From positions 1,860,001 through 1,924,000 of the forward strand of contig CAWEUK010000002.1 in NCBI GenBank assembly GCA_963812245.1: a stretch of 64,000 nt of DNA. Direction: 5' to 3'. The stretch's first letter is position 1, and every line of letters begins with the position of its first letter. Under the pieces are notes generated by a model. That model did no database searches and was not told where the DNA came from. It saw only the letters and a program-made list of their open reading frames with translations. Source of the stretch: Salsipaludibacter sp963812245 (lineage in GTDB: Bacteria > Actinomycetota > Nitriliruptoria > Nitriliruptorales > Nitriliruptoraceae). The position numbers were made by a program, and so were the translations under genes. This document shows, one piece after another, positions 7,830 to 17,050 of the stretch.

Positions 7830-9238
7830 ATGGCAGCCCAGGCACCGCCGGATCCCGAACCGGGCGGTCATGGCCTGTTCGATCGCATCCTGTCGTTCAT
7901 CGCCGCGTTGCGGGCAGCCGGGGTCAACGCCACCCAGTCCGAGGCCATCGACGCCTTCCGCGTGGTCCAGCACATCGACATCGTGGATCGAGCGGTCTTC
8001 CGCGAGGCGCTGGGGGCCGTGCTGGTCACCTCGACGACGGACCGGCGCACCTTCGACGAGTTGTTCGACCTGTGGTTCCCCGTGCGCCTGGGCGACGGCA
8101 CCGGCGGCGAGGTGGACCCCGACCTGGTCGACGAGGATGGCGAGGTGGACCGTGACGCCTTCATGGAGGCCCTGGTCAACGCGCTGATGGACGGCGACGA
8201 CGAGGCCCTGCGCCGCATGGCACGCCAGGCCGTGGACGGATTCGGTCGGGTCGAGGGGCGCAACGGCGAGCCGTCGTGGTTCAGTTACCGCGTGCGCCGC
8301 AACCTCGATCCGCGTCACGCTGCTGGACGTCTTGCTGTCGGCCCGCGACGCAACCGACGACAGTGCGTTGTCGCAGCGACTGTTGCGCGACGAGTACGAG
8401 GCCCGCCTGCGGGCCTTCCAGCAGGAGGTCGATGCCGAGGTCAGGCGGCGGGCGGCCGAACGCCAGGGGGTCGAGGACGTCGCGCGTCGCACGGTTCGGC
8501 CCGCCATCGAGGACGTCGACTTCTTTCGCATGACGGCCACCGAGGCCGCCGAGTTGCGGACCCAGATCCACCCGCTGGCCCGCAAGCTCGCCAGCCGGAC
8601 CCAGGTCAAGCGCGCCCGCGGGCCGCGACGGACGCCTTGACGTGCGTCGGACCGTGCGGCGATCGTTGTCGACCGGTGGCGTGCCGTTCGACCCGGCATT
8701 TCGACCGCGCCGACCCCACAAGCCCGAACTGTTCGTGATCACGGACGTGTCGGGGTCGGTGGCGTCGTTCGCCCGCTTCACGCTCATGCTCGTCCACGCC
8801 CTGCAGGAACAGTTCTCCAAGGTGCGCTCGTTCGCCTTCATCGACAACCTCGACGAGGTGACACGCCTGTTCGACGATCGCGACGTCGACGAGGCCATGC
8901 GGCGGATGAGCACCGAGGCCGACCTGGTGTGGTTGGACGGTCACAGCGACTACGGCCGGGCGCTGGAGGTGTTCCATCGCGAGTACGCCCGCGACGTCAC
9001 CGCCAAGTCCACCGTGGTCGTCCTGGGGGATGCGCGCAACAACTACCGGGCATCGTCGTCATGGGTGCTCAAGGACCTCCAGCATCGGGCGCGCCGGGTC
9101 TACTGGCTCAATCCCGAGGCACGCACGTACTGGGGGACCGGCGATTCGATCACGGCCGAGTACGCCCAGTGGGTCGACGACATGGTCGAGGTCCGCAACC
9201 TGGGCCAACTCGCCGAGTTCGTCCAGGAGTTGACCTGA
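7830..9238 (+). CDS. CoxE-like VWA domain protein (frameshifted in this sequence)
   Basis: The gene begins MAAQAPPDPEPGGHGLFDRI. The N-terminal domain matches CoxE-like proteins (about 1-150). A frameshift near 8305-8320 moves the reading to LLSARDATDDSALSQRLLRD. A second near 8615-8625 moves it to RRTVRRSLSTGGVPFDPAF. The C-terminal VWA domain has the MIDAS-type DVSGSV, then DGHSDYGRAL and VVVLGDARNNY. With both shifts corrected it is one protein of about 470 residues acting with the MoxR-type ATPase. Both shifts lie in G/C runs and look like sequence errors. Confidence 0.8.
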
Positions 9239-9239
9239 C

Positions 9240-9835
9240 ATGGGCAGCCAGCCACATGCGTCACCACGCCGTCGGGTCGGCCTGTTGGGCGGCACCTTCG
9301 ACCCGATCCACGTCGGCCACCTGGTCATCGGCGAATGGGTTCGGGATCGCCTGGGACTGGAGGAGTTGCGACTGCTCGTGGCCGGCGATCCATGGATGAA
9401 GCAACAGGAGTCGCCCGCATCCCACCGGGTTGCGATGGCCCGGGCGGCGGTGGCGGCCAACCCCGCAATCACGGTCGATGACCGCGAGACCCACCGTGAC
9501 GGACCGACCTACACGGCCGAGACGCTGGCGCAGTTGCACGACGAGGAACCCGACGTCGACTGGACCTTCCTGCTCGGTGCGGACGCCGCGTCCCACCTGC
9601 CGACTGGCACGACATCGACCGGGCGCTCGACCTCGCCACGTTCGTCGTGGTGGCGCGGCCCGGTGCCGACCTGCCGACCCACCACCTGATGCAACGCGTC
9701 ACGGTGACGTCGGCGCCACTGGTCGACATGTCGTCGACGCAGGTGCGCGCGGACGTCGCCGCGGGGCGGTCGATCCGTCACCGTGTGCCCGAACCGGTCA
9801 TCCACCACATCCGCGGCAACCTGCTGTACCGCTGA
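9240..9835 (+). CDS. nadD: Nicotinate-nucleotide adenylyltransferase (frameshifted)
   Basis: NadD adenylates nicotinate mononucleotide to deamido-NAD. The N-terminal nucleotidyl-transferase motif GLLGGTFDPIHVGHLVIGEW is intact, followed by VAGDPWMKQQ, SHRVAMA and FLLGADAA. At about 9600 the frame changes, and the protein resumes as WHDIDRALDLATFVVVARPG. It ends with the family motifs SAPLVDMSSTQVR and PEPVIHHIRGNLLYR. The corrected length is about 198 residues. nadD-rsfS-phosphatase is a standard order in this group. Confidence 0.88.
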
Positions 9836-9903
9836 CCTGCCCGCCGCCGACCGGCCAGCCCGCCGATCGACCAGCCCACCCCGGCTCCCCAGCGTGATGC
9901 CAG

Positions 9904-9909
9904 TACCGT
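9904..9909 (+). promoter_or_regulatory. -10 box upstream of rsfS
   Basis: TACCGT, 43 bases before the rsfS GTG, within the 111-base nadD-rsfS gap. Confidence 0.35.
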
Positions 9910-9946
9910 GCACGCCGCTGCCGCCGACCACCCAAGGACGCCCACC

Positions 9947-10427
9947 GTGCCAGCCCATCCCGACAGCATCGCCCTCGGCGTGGCCATCGCCACGGCAGCC
10001 GACGACGTCAAGGCCGTGGATCCGGCCCTGTTCGACGTTGCCGACATCCTGGGGGTCGTCGAGGCATTCGTCGTGGTGTCGGCAACCTCGGATCGGCAAC
10101 TCGATGCCATCGTCGACCGCATCGAGGAGCACCTGCGGACAGCGCGCGGCGAACGGCCCGTCCGCCGCGAGGGGACACCGGCATCGGGCTGGGTGCTGCT
10201 GGACTACGGCGGGGTCGTCGTCCACGTGTTCCTGCGTGAACAGCGCGCCTACTACGACCTTGATCGACTCTTCTCCGACGCGGCACAGCACGATCCACTG
10301 ACCGGGCGAAAGGGTCAAGGAGATGGTGGCGGGTGCCGACGACCGCGGGGCCAACCAGGACGTCGAGTTGGGGGTCCCGGGCGTGACCGTCATGCCACGC
10401 CCCGACGACGTCACCGACCAGGCATGA
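9947..10427 (+). CDS. rsfS: Ribosome silencing factor (frameshifted near the 3' end)
   Basis: RsfS binds L14 and blocks subunit joining in starvation. The start is the GTG at 9947 with AAGGA eight bases upstream. Core blocks are KAVDPALFDVADILGVVEAF, DRQLDAIVDRIEEHL, ASGWVLLDYGGVVVHVF and YYDLDRLFSDA. In the raw sequence the frame runs on into the next gene. One extra G near 10312 explains this: in the shifted frame a 38-residue tail (VKEMVAGADDRGANQD onward) ends at a TGA overlapping the phosphatase ATG by three bases. The tail is longer than usual for RsfS. Confidence 0.8.
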
Positions 10428-11215
10428 CGGCATCGACGCGCCTGTGGCTGGTCCGGCATGGCCAGTCGATGTGGAATGCCATCGGTCGGGTGCAGGGCCA
10501 GTCGGGCACCGGGCTCAGTCGACCTTGGGCATCGCCAGGCCGCGGCCGCCGCCACGTGGCTGGCCGCGACGCTCGACGATGCCATGGTCGTCAGTTCCGA
10601 CCTGGTCCGTGCCCACGAGACCGCGATCCCGATCGCTGCAGCACTGGATGTCGACATCGTGGTCGACCCCGATCTGCGGGAGCGCTCCTTCGGATCCTGG
10701 GAGGGCCACACGCCGGCCCAGTTGGCTGCCCGTGGACGACGGCCTGTGGCAGGAGTGGACCCGCGTCGCAGCCGAGCCCAGTCACGGCAACGACGTCGTG
10801 GCCCGGGTTGGTGGCGAGTCCGACACCGTCATGGTCGCCCGCGTCCTGCCGGCCCTGCATCGTCATGCTGCCGCCGGTGTGGCCGCCGGCCGGGACGTGG
10901 TCGTCGTCACCCACGGCGGCACCATCTGGCACGGCCTGCACGGGCTGCTCGACCTGCCGCCCCTGACGCTGGGTGGGGTCGGCAACGCATCGATCTCGAC
11001 GCTGCTGTTCACCGATGGCCGCGTGTGGCTGGACCAGTACAACAGCCAGGGCCACATCGAGCCTGCCGACCGCACGACGTTCCGCCCGCGCGAGTCCGAG
11101 CCTGCCGATGACTCGAGCCCCGGCAGCCCCGGCAGCCCCGCCAGCCCCTGCCGGCACCGCGGGACGTGCCGGGCCGACGGCGACGACCCGGCCGACGGCG
11201 CCTGCCCACGACTGA
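10424..11215 (+). CDS. Histidine phosphatase family protein (phosphoglycerate mutase-like, frameshifted)
   Basis: The N-terminus LWLVRHGQSMWN carries the catalytic RHG motif. Then VVSSDLVRAHETA and LRERSFGSWEGHT follow, and the second catalytic His is in VVVVTHGGTIWHGL. These pieces lie in different frames, with shifts near 10520, 10730 and probably 11105. Corrected, it is a protein of about 260 residues ending in an Ala/Pro/Thr-rich tail. Enzymes of this family remove phosphate from small metabolites or glucosyl-phosphoglycerate; the substrate cannot be told here. Its ATG overlaps the rsfS stop. Confidence 0.75.
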
Positions 11216-11245
11216 CGCCCGGTCAGGCAGTCGCGCCCGGCGCGG

Positions 11246-13221
11246 TCACCCCCACAACTGGCGGAAGGCGCGGGAGCGGGCCAGCAACTCGTCGGCGGTG
11301 CCACGGTCGACGATGCGACCAGCCTCCACGACCAGGACCAGGTCGGCGCGCTGCAGGGCCGGCCGCCGGTGTGACACCACCAGCGCCGTGGTGCTGGGAT
11401 CGTCGAAGAGCCGATCCCACAGGGCTGCCTCGGTCTGGACGTCCAGTGCCGACGAGACGTCGTCGATGACCAGGAGTTCGGGATCGCGGACCAACATCCT
11501 GGCTGCCGCCGCGCGCTGGACCTGGCCGCCCGACAGGCGCATGCCGCGGGCGCCGACCAGGGTGTCCAGGCCGTGCGGCATCGCGGCCAGGTCGTGGCGC
11601 CATCTCGACCGCGTCCAGCCGATCCAACATCGCCCTCGTCGTCCACGGCCTCGCCCAGGGCAAGGTTGTCCCGCAGGCTCATCGAGAACAGTCGTGGGAC
11701 CTGGGAGGTGGATGCGACGCGTGGCGGCACCATCACCGCCGAGGGATCCGCGACCCGTGTGCCCTGCCACGTGATCGTGCCCGACTGGGGTGGCAGGAGT
11801 CCCGTGATGCTGCGCAACAGGGTCGTCTTGCCAGCCGCGACACGTCCGGTGACGACCACCAGCTGGCCGCGATGCACGTCCAGGTCGGCGTCGCGGATCC
11901 CGGGTTCGGGTCCATCCGGGTCGGCCGACTCGAAGACGTGGGTCAGACCACGCACGGACAGCAGCGGGGTCGCTGCAACGTCGCCAGCGACGAAGGCGGC
12001 GACGGCGGCGCCAGCGTCGGCCCCGTGGGCAGCATCGGCCATCCAAGCCGCCTCGCGAGCTGCGGCGACCTGGATGCGAGGCAGGTTGACGGGGTCCTCC
12101 AACGGCTGGGGCCGGGTGAGGTCGGGCAGTTCGGCATCCGGCATCAGGTCCAGCATGCGGGCCACCGACACGCCGGTCTGGCGCAGCAGCGCCAGGTACA
12201 TGCCGGCATGCCAGGCCGCCATGCCCAGGTGGCTCACCAGGTAGGTGAACAGGGCGAACTCACCGACGGTCATGCCCGACGGCGTCGCCAACGATCCGGC
12301 GGCCATGACGAGGACCAGCCCGATGGCGATGTTGACCATGTTGCGACCCATGGCATCGGTGACCGCCTGCAGCGTGCGGTCGGCCACCATCAGCCCGCGC
12401 CGTCGGTCGTTGCGACGGTCGAACTCGGCCAGCATGGCGGTTTCAGCCCCTGCGACCTTGATCGACTGGGCTGCACCGAAGGTTTCGCCCAGGAAGCCCG
12501 TGACGTCCTCGGTGGCCTCACGCGCAGCCGTGCGGTACGCCGCGATCCGGGTGCCGAGCAACCCGACCACGACCACGATGGCGATCATGGGCAGGAACAT
12601 GACCGCGGTGATGGTGAGGTCGATGCGGGCCAGCACCACGAACGACAGGATCCCCACGACGAACGCGCCGAACACGTCGACGGTCTGGTCGAAGCCTTCG
12701 TCGACGTGCTCGATGTCGTCACGGAACCGGCTGATCACCTCGCCGGCGGACAGGCGCGATCCGGCCGCACCGGGTTGGGCCAGCAGCCACGCCAGCATGT
12801 TGCGCTGCAGGCCGGCGCCCGCGCGGAACACCACGCCGCTGTACTGCCACATGCCGGTGAAGATCCCGACCATGCGCACGACCAACCAGGCACCCAGCGC
12901 GCCCAGGATCGCCGCCAGCCCGTAGGCACCGGGGACACCCTCGAGATTGTCGAAGTACGCCTCGCCGACGAAGGCCACCGCCATGGGCGACACCCAGTTG
13001 AAGGTCCAGATCGACAGCCCGATGGCGTAGCGCACGGGCTGGTTGCGCATCAGGGTGCCGATTGTCCGCACCGCCAGGCGCCACTGGCTGGGTGGCGTCG
13101 CGACGGGCGCGGCGCCAGCCCCGCCGGCCGCGCCGGCCTCCGGGGCCATCACGTCATCGGTGGTCATGGTGTGCACCGTGGATGGGTCGTGGGCGTTGTG
13201 GGTGGAGTCGGGGGGCGTCAT
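11246..13221 (-). CDS. ABC exporter half-transporter, second subunit of the pair (frameshifted)
   Basis: A type I exporter subunit with about six membrane helices (roughly 55-350), then a nucleotide-binding domain. The Walker A reads GRVAAGKTTL, with Ala where the fourth P-loop residue is normally Gly. The signature MRLSGGQVQRAAAARML and Walker B PELLVIDDVSSALD are also present; the Walker B ends in Asp-Asp instead of the usual Asp-Glu. Frameshifts near 11640 and 11595 break the frame between the Q-loop region and the signature, and the protein resumes cleanly after each. The start overlaps the stop of the upstream subunit gene (13218) by four bases. The degenerate ATP site suggests an asymmetric heterodimer. 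Confidence 0.85.
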
Positions 13222-14954
13222 GTCAGCACCTCCTCGAGGCCAGTTGCCAACAGTCGTGCGAAGGCGCTGTCGGGGTCGGCGGCCAGTTCGAGGCGTGGTC
13301 CGAACTCGACCACGTGGCCGTCCTGGAGCAGCAGGATGTCATCGGCGCGTGACAGCGTGTGCAGGCGATGGGCGATCACCACACCCGTCCGGTTGGCGAG
13401 GAGGCGATCGATGGCGCGCTCGAGCATGTGCTCGGTGGCAGGATCCAGCCGTGACGACGCCTCGTCGAGGACGACCAGACCGGGGTCACGCAGGAACACG
13501 CGGGTGAACGCGAGCAGCTGCGCCTGGCCGGAGGACAGTGCGCCGGCACTCAGTGCCGTGTCGAGCCCCTCGGGCAACGACGACAACCAGTCCTGCAGTC
13601 CGAGTTCGTCGATGACGGCGAGCAGGCGAGTGTCCGCAACGGTGTCGTCGTGGAAGGTGAGGTTGTCGCGCACCGATCCCCGCAACAGTTGCACGTCCTG
13701 GGTGACCATGGCGACGCGGTCACGCAGGTTGCCGATGGTCGAGACCTCGTGGCCATCCAGCCGCACCGCGCCGGCGTCAGCGACGTGGATGCGGGTGAGC
13801 AGCCGCGCGAGGGTGGACTTGCCCGAGCCCGTGCGGCCCACCACACCCAGCACACGACCCGGCGCGACCCGCAGGTCGATGTCGTGCAACACCGGGCGTT
13901 CGGGTTCGTCGCCATAGGCGAATGCGACCCCATCGACCTCGAGGTCGAGGGGACCACGCCCCACCTGTGTGGTGCCCACCGCGGGCAGGTCGGAGGTGAC
14001 CTGCTGCAGCCACTGGATCCGGTCGATGGCGGCGCCAGCCTTCTGCAGGTCCTGCAACTGGTCGCGCATCTGGCGGATGGGGCGGCCCATCATCTCGACG
14101 TAGTGGGCCACCAGGTAGACGCCGCCGATGGTCATTGCGCCGGCGTCGAGGTACGTGGCACCCAGCCAGTAGATCCCGATGGTCACCAGGATCGCCTGGG
14201 CTTCCTGGGCACCCCACATGATCCCCCACCCCATCCAGCCACGCTGGTTGCGTGGCAGCCACACCCGCAACTCGTCGTTGAAGCGCGACTGCACGAACCG
14301 ACCGGCACCGTTGCCCCGGATGTCCTCGGTGCCCTCCACGACCTCGCCGACCTGTCCGTGCAGCCGGGCCGACGATTCGCGCACGAGCCCCCACCACCGC
14401 ACGGCGACGCCGTGCAGGCGTGACAGGACCCCCATCAGCGCCAGCGTCATGACGAGCGTGAACAGGCCCACGACCACCGATTCGCGGAACAGCAACACCA
14501 CGATGCCCGCGACCAGCAGGCCGTTGCCCACCACGTTGACGATCATCGCCGAGAAGAAGTTGCTCAACGCCGTGACGTCCCCGTCGACACGCTCGATGAG
14601 TTCGCCGGGGGTGTGGCGCTTGTGGAAGCCCATGTCCAGGCGCAGCACGTGCGCGGTCAGATCAGCGCGCAGTCGGTTGGTCGCCCGCCATCCGACGTCC
14701 TCGGCCAACCAGGTCGCAAACACGGTCACGATCTGTTGGACCAGCGCCAGCACGACGAAGGCTGCCGCCAGCGGCACCAACTGGGTGGACGGTTCGCCGG
14801 CCATGGCGCCGTCGATCACCTGCTTGATGAACTGCGGCGCGATGAGCTGGACGACGATGCCGACCAGGACGGCGGCCGACATCGCGACGACACGTGGGCG
14901 CAGTCCCTGCAGGTGGGACGAGAGGAGAGCCAGATAGGCCCGAACGGGAATCAT
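13218..14954 (-). CDS. ABC exporter half-transporter, first subunit of the pair
   Basis: An intact 578-residue type I ABC exporter subunit. Six membrane helices fill about 20-310, with the coupling-region blocks MGFHKRHTPGELIERVDGDV and GTEDIRGNGAGR. The nucleotide-binding domain has Walker A VVGRTGSGKSTLARLL, Q-loop VAMVTQDVQLL, a signature LSSGQAQLLAFTR (LSSGQ, not LSGGQ), Walker B LVVLDEASSRLD and H-loop VIAHRL. With the downstream subunit it would form a heterodimeric drug or lipid exporter; the substrate is unknown. A short upstream ORF and a TTGACA promoter precede it. Confidence 0.88.
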   Translation of the reverse strand: MIPVRAYLALLSSHLQGLRPRVVAMSAAVLVGIVVQLIAPQFIKQVIDGAMAGEPSTQLVPLAAAFVVLALVQQIVTVFATWLAEDVGWRATNRLRADLTAHVLRLDMGFHKRHTPGELIERVDGDVTALSNFFSAMIVNVVGNGLLVAGIVVLLFRESVVVGLFTLVMTLALMGVLSRLHGVAVRWWGLVRESSARLHGQVGEVVEGTEDIRGNGAGRFVQSRFNDELRVWLPRNQRGWMGWGIMWGAQEAQAILVTIGIYWLGATYLDAGAMTIGGVYLVAHYVEMMGRPIRQMRDQLQDLQKAGAAIDRIQWLQQVTSDLPAVGTTQVGRGPLDLEVDGVAFAYGDEPERPVLHDIDLRVAPGRVLGVVGRTGSGKSTLARLLTRIHVADAGAVRLDGHEVSTIGNLRDRVAMVTQDVQLLRGSVRDNLTFHDDTVADTRLLAVIDELGLQDWLSSLPEGLDTALSAGALSSGQAQLLAFTRVFLRDPGLVVLDEASSRLDPATEHMLERAIDRLLANRTGVVIAHRLHTLSRADDILLLQDGHVVEFGPRLELAADPDSAFARLLATGLEEVLT

Positions 14955-15011
14955 TGGAGTGCCTGGTCTTCGTGGAGGCGCGCGTTGCGCTGTCGTGCGA
15001 GGTGTCGTCGA

Positions 15012-15077
15012 CTATGCGACGAGGATGTCCCCGACAATGGGTGCGAGGACACGGCGGCGACTCATCGGCGTCTGCAT
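15012..15077 (-). CDS. Possible leader peptide upstream of the ABC exporter operon
   Basis: A 21-codon ORF starting MQTPMSRRRVLAP, with GAGGAGG six bases before its ATG. That Shine-Dalgarno is much better than the one of the transporter gene 57 bases downstream. Its stop codon lies in the loop of a small hairpin (TCGTCG 15005-15010 with CGACGA 15017-15022). The three consecutive Arg codons and the position in a leader of about 195 bases suit ribosome-mediated attenuation. Expression is unproven. Confidence 0.4.
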   Translation of the reverse strand: MQTPMSRRRVLAPIVGDILVA

Positions 15078-15105
15078 CCTGCACCTCCTCCACTGCTCCG
15101 GGTGA

Positions 15106-15122
15106 CGCGACCGAGTGTCGCG
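15106..15122 (-). other. Hairpin in the ABC exporter leader
   Basis: CGCGAC (15106-15111) pairs with GTCGCG (15117-15122) across a 5-base loop, between the predicted promoter and the leader-peptide Shine-Dalgarno. It could be an alternative partner in an attenuator. Confidence 0.35.
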
Positions 15123-15155
15123 TGCACGCGGCGACCAGGCTGATCGCGTCGCAAG

Positions 15156-15184
15156 AGCAAACCTCACCGCGCCCGTCCTGTCAA
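15156..15184 (-). promoter_or_regulatory. Promoter of the ABC exporter operon
   Basis: On the minus strand a perfect TTGACA (15184-15179), a 17-base spacer and TTTGCT (15161-15156). It is the only near-consensus -35 I saw, and its -10 differs from the TA[C/G]NNT boxes used elsewhere. This suggests a separately regulated promoter. Confidence 0.45.
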
Positions 15185-15236
15185 CGCGATGGCGCGCCAA
15201 GCGAACACCGGCGCCCGGTGCGGAGTGCACGTCAGT

Positions 15237-16598
15237 TCAGCCGTGGCACGTCACGTCGCCGGGCGGGGGGCACCACACGCGGCGGCACGGGACCCGGATC
15301 TGGCAGGTCCTGAGCGGGTCAGGACGGGTCGTCGTCCCCGTACTGCTCGTCCTCGAACGGGGAGTTCGCCCGCTCGCCTGACCGCCACCGCCACCGTCGC
15401 GTTCGTCCGTCGCCGCGCCCGTGTCGGCAGGGGAGTCCGGATCGGGGAGGACCCGAACGCCGGCCACGAATCCGGCCGAACCATCGCGCACGTCGGCCCG
15501 GTCGGCCCAGTTGGGGGTCGCGTCGGACGCGGGCGTGGTCGTGGCCGTCGTGGTGGCGGCAGGGTCGGGGTCCGAGGTGTCGTCGACCTGGTCGGCCACG
15601 GCGGTGGGCAGGTCGTCGCCCTCGTCGCTCCCGTCGGGCCGGGCCGCATCGGGGTCGCGGGCGTCCTGGTCGGTGTCCTCGTCGCCGTGCTCGTCGGGGG
15701 TGGCAACGGCGCCGCCGGTCGCGGTCACGACCTTGACGGCCGAGCGAGGCTCGTTGACGACCGGGACGACCGCACGCCCCTCCTGGGATGCCCGCCTGCC
15801 GCCCATCGTGACCAGGAGCCACAGCCCCAGTCCCACGACGCCGATGCAGGCCCACTGGGCGCCCGTGAGCCCGGCCAGGCGCTCGTCGTTGACGCGGACG
15901 CTGTCGGTGATGAATCGGAACGTGCCGTACCAGATGAGGAAGATCGTGCCGAGCATGCCCAGCGGCCACGGGCGCTGACGGTCACTGGCGATCCGAAGCA
16001 GGATCGCATAGATCACGCCCAGCACTGCCAACTGCAGGAACTCGTAGAAGGCGGTGTTGTGGATGGTCTCGTTGATGGCCACCGCCTCGACCGTGCCACC
16101 ACCCAGGTAGGTCATGCCGAGGAAGAAGTCGGTCGGTCCGCCGAAGTGTTCGCCGACGGCCAGGCACCCCAGCCGGCCGACCGCCATGCCGACGGTCAGG
16201 CCGACGGCGGTCCCGTCAAGGATGTGCCAGCGCTGGGTGCGGCTGTAGCGACCACGGGCATACCACCATCCGACCAGGGCGCCGAACAGGAGGCCACCGG
16301 AGAACTGCATGCCGCCGTCCCACACCGCGATCACGTCCAGCGGGGACTCGATCGCCTCGAGGTGCGACAGCACCCAGGTCAGACGGGCACCGATGAGACC
16401 CGCGATGACGGCACGCGTCGCCAGCGCCGTGTACTGCTCGGGATCCATGCCACGATTGGCCACGTAGCGAGAGCCGACCACGACGCCGATGACGATGCCC
16501 AGGGCAACCATCAGTCCGAACGTGCGGATCGTGATCGGCCCCAGCAGGAAGTCTGGCAACGTGCGATAGGGGATGGCAGCCAACACGGATGTGGGCAT
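15237..16598 (-). CDS. lgt: Prolipoprotein diacylglyceryl transferase with long acidic tail
   Basis: Lgt moves diacylglycerol from phosphatidylglycerol to the lipobox Cys of prolipoproteins in the membrane. The start is the ATG at 16598 (MPTSVLAAIPYRTLPDF), with GAGGAA upstream. Family blocks include GPITIRTFGLMVALG, the signature VGRLGCLAVGEHFGG and the late RFITDSVRVND. About seven membrane helices end near residue 285. An Asp/Thr/Ala-rich disordered tail of about 150 residues follows. The raw frame stops at 15237, but the neighbouring frame gives a more natural acidic end (SPFEDEQYGDDDPS, stop at 15319). A frameshift near 15380 is therefore likely. Confidence 0.9.
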   Translation of the reverse strand: MPTSVLAAIPYRTLPDFLLGPITIRTFGLMVALGIVIGVVVGSRYVANRGMDPEQYTALATRAVIAGLIGARLTWVLSHLEAIESPLDVIAVWDGGMQFSGGLLFGALVGWWYARGRYSRTQRWHILDGTAVGLTVGMAVGRLGCLAVGEHFGGPTDFFLGMTYLGGGTVEAVAINETIHNTAFYEFLQLAVLGVIYAILLRIASDRQRPWPLGMLGTIFLIWYGTFRFITDSVRVNDERLAGLTGAQWACIGVVGLGLWLLVTMGGRRASQEGRAVVPVVNEPRSAVKVVTATGGAVATPDEHGDEDTDQDARDPDAARPDGSDEGDDLPTAVADQVDDTSDPDPAATTTATTTPASDATPNWADRADVRDGSAGFVAGVRVLPDPDSPADTGAATDERDGGGGGQASGRTPRSRTSSTGTTTRPDPLRTCQIRVPCRRVWCPPPGDVTCHG

Positions 16599-16628
16599 GG
16601 GATTCCTCGTGGATGGTGTGGCCCTGCG

Positions 16629-16634
16629 ACGGTA
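16629..16634 (-). promoter_or_regulatory. -10 box upstream of lgt
   Basis: TACCGT on the minus strand, 31 bases before the lgt ATG and just beyond the tRNA terminator. Confidence 0.4.
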
Positions 16635-16654
16635 CTGGCTGGGCCGAAATGGCG

Positions 16655-16685
16655 ACGGCACCCGGCTCGTCCGAGCGGGTGCCGT
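16655..16685 (-). terminator. Terminator of the tRNA-Ala transcript
   Basis: ACGGCACCC (16655-16663) pairs with GGGTGCCGT (16677-16685). After a one-base bulge an inner GCTCG/CGAGC stem (16665-16669 with 16672-16676) continues it, 14 pairs in all. On the minus strand it lies about 35 bases past the tRNA 3' end and is followed by CGCCATTTCGG, a weak T stretch. Confidence 0.65.
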
Positions 16686-16721
16686 CTGGGGTGCTCGCCG
16701 CCGTCATGTTGGCGGTGACTG

Positions 16722-16795
16722 TGGACCGGATGGGATTTGAACCCACGACCCCCTCCATGCCATGGAGGTGCGCTGCCGAACTGCGCTACCGGCCC
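16722..16795 (-). tRNA. tRNA-Ala (anticodon GGC)
   Basis: The minus strand folds as a full cloverleaf. The acceptor GGGCCGG pairs with CCGGTCC and includes the G3-U70 wobble that marks alanine tRNAs. The D arm is GCGC/GCGC, the anticodon stem CCTCC/GGAGG has loop ATGGCAT (anticodon GGC, reading GCC), and the T arm has loop TTCAAAT. The discriminator is A and CCA is not encoded. It has its own -10 box and terminator, so it appears to be a single-gene transcript. Confidence 0.93.
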
Positions 16796-16810
16796 GTGAT
16801 GCGATCGGCG

Positions 16811-16816
16811 ACGGTA
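16811..16816 (-). promoter_or_regulatory. -10 box of tRNA-Ala
   Basis: TACCGT on the minus strand, 15 bases before the mature tRNA 5' end, so the precursor leader would be only about nine bases. Confidence 0.45.
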
Positions 16817-17017
16817 CCACGGTGCCACATGGGGTGCGAACCTCCATGGGGTGGCTGCGCCCCCGTCGGAGTCGTCCTCCGACACCCACCAACGAGACGA
16901 TGGGTCCCACCGGGGGCGGGGCGCGCAAGGCTCGTCGCCGGTCGATCGTCCGGGCCCCGCCGGGGCGTCGGCAGAGACTTCGCGGCGAAAGGGGCCATCG
17001 TCGCACCCACGGCTGTC

Positions 17018-17023
17018 TAGCAT
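17018..17023 (+). promoter_or_regulatory. -10 box of the helix-hairpin-helix gene
   Basis: TAGCAT, 27 bases before the ATG at 17051. The rest of the interval 16817-17050 shows no gene on either strand. Confidence 0.35.
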
Positions 17024-17050
17024 GGCACCACAGCGACCAACGAGCACCCA

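Noticed and set aside
9908..10966. Apparent RsfS-phosphatase fusion protein
   Set aside because: An extra base near 10312 removes the rsfS stop; the shifted frame supplies a natural stop overlapping the phosphatase ATG.
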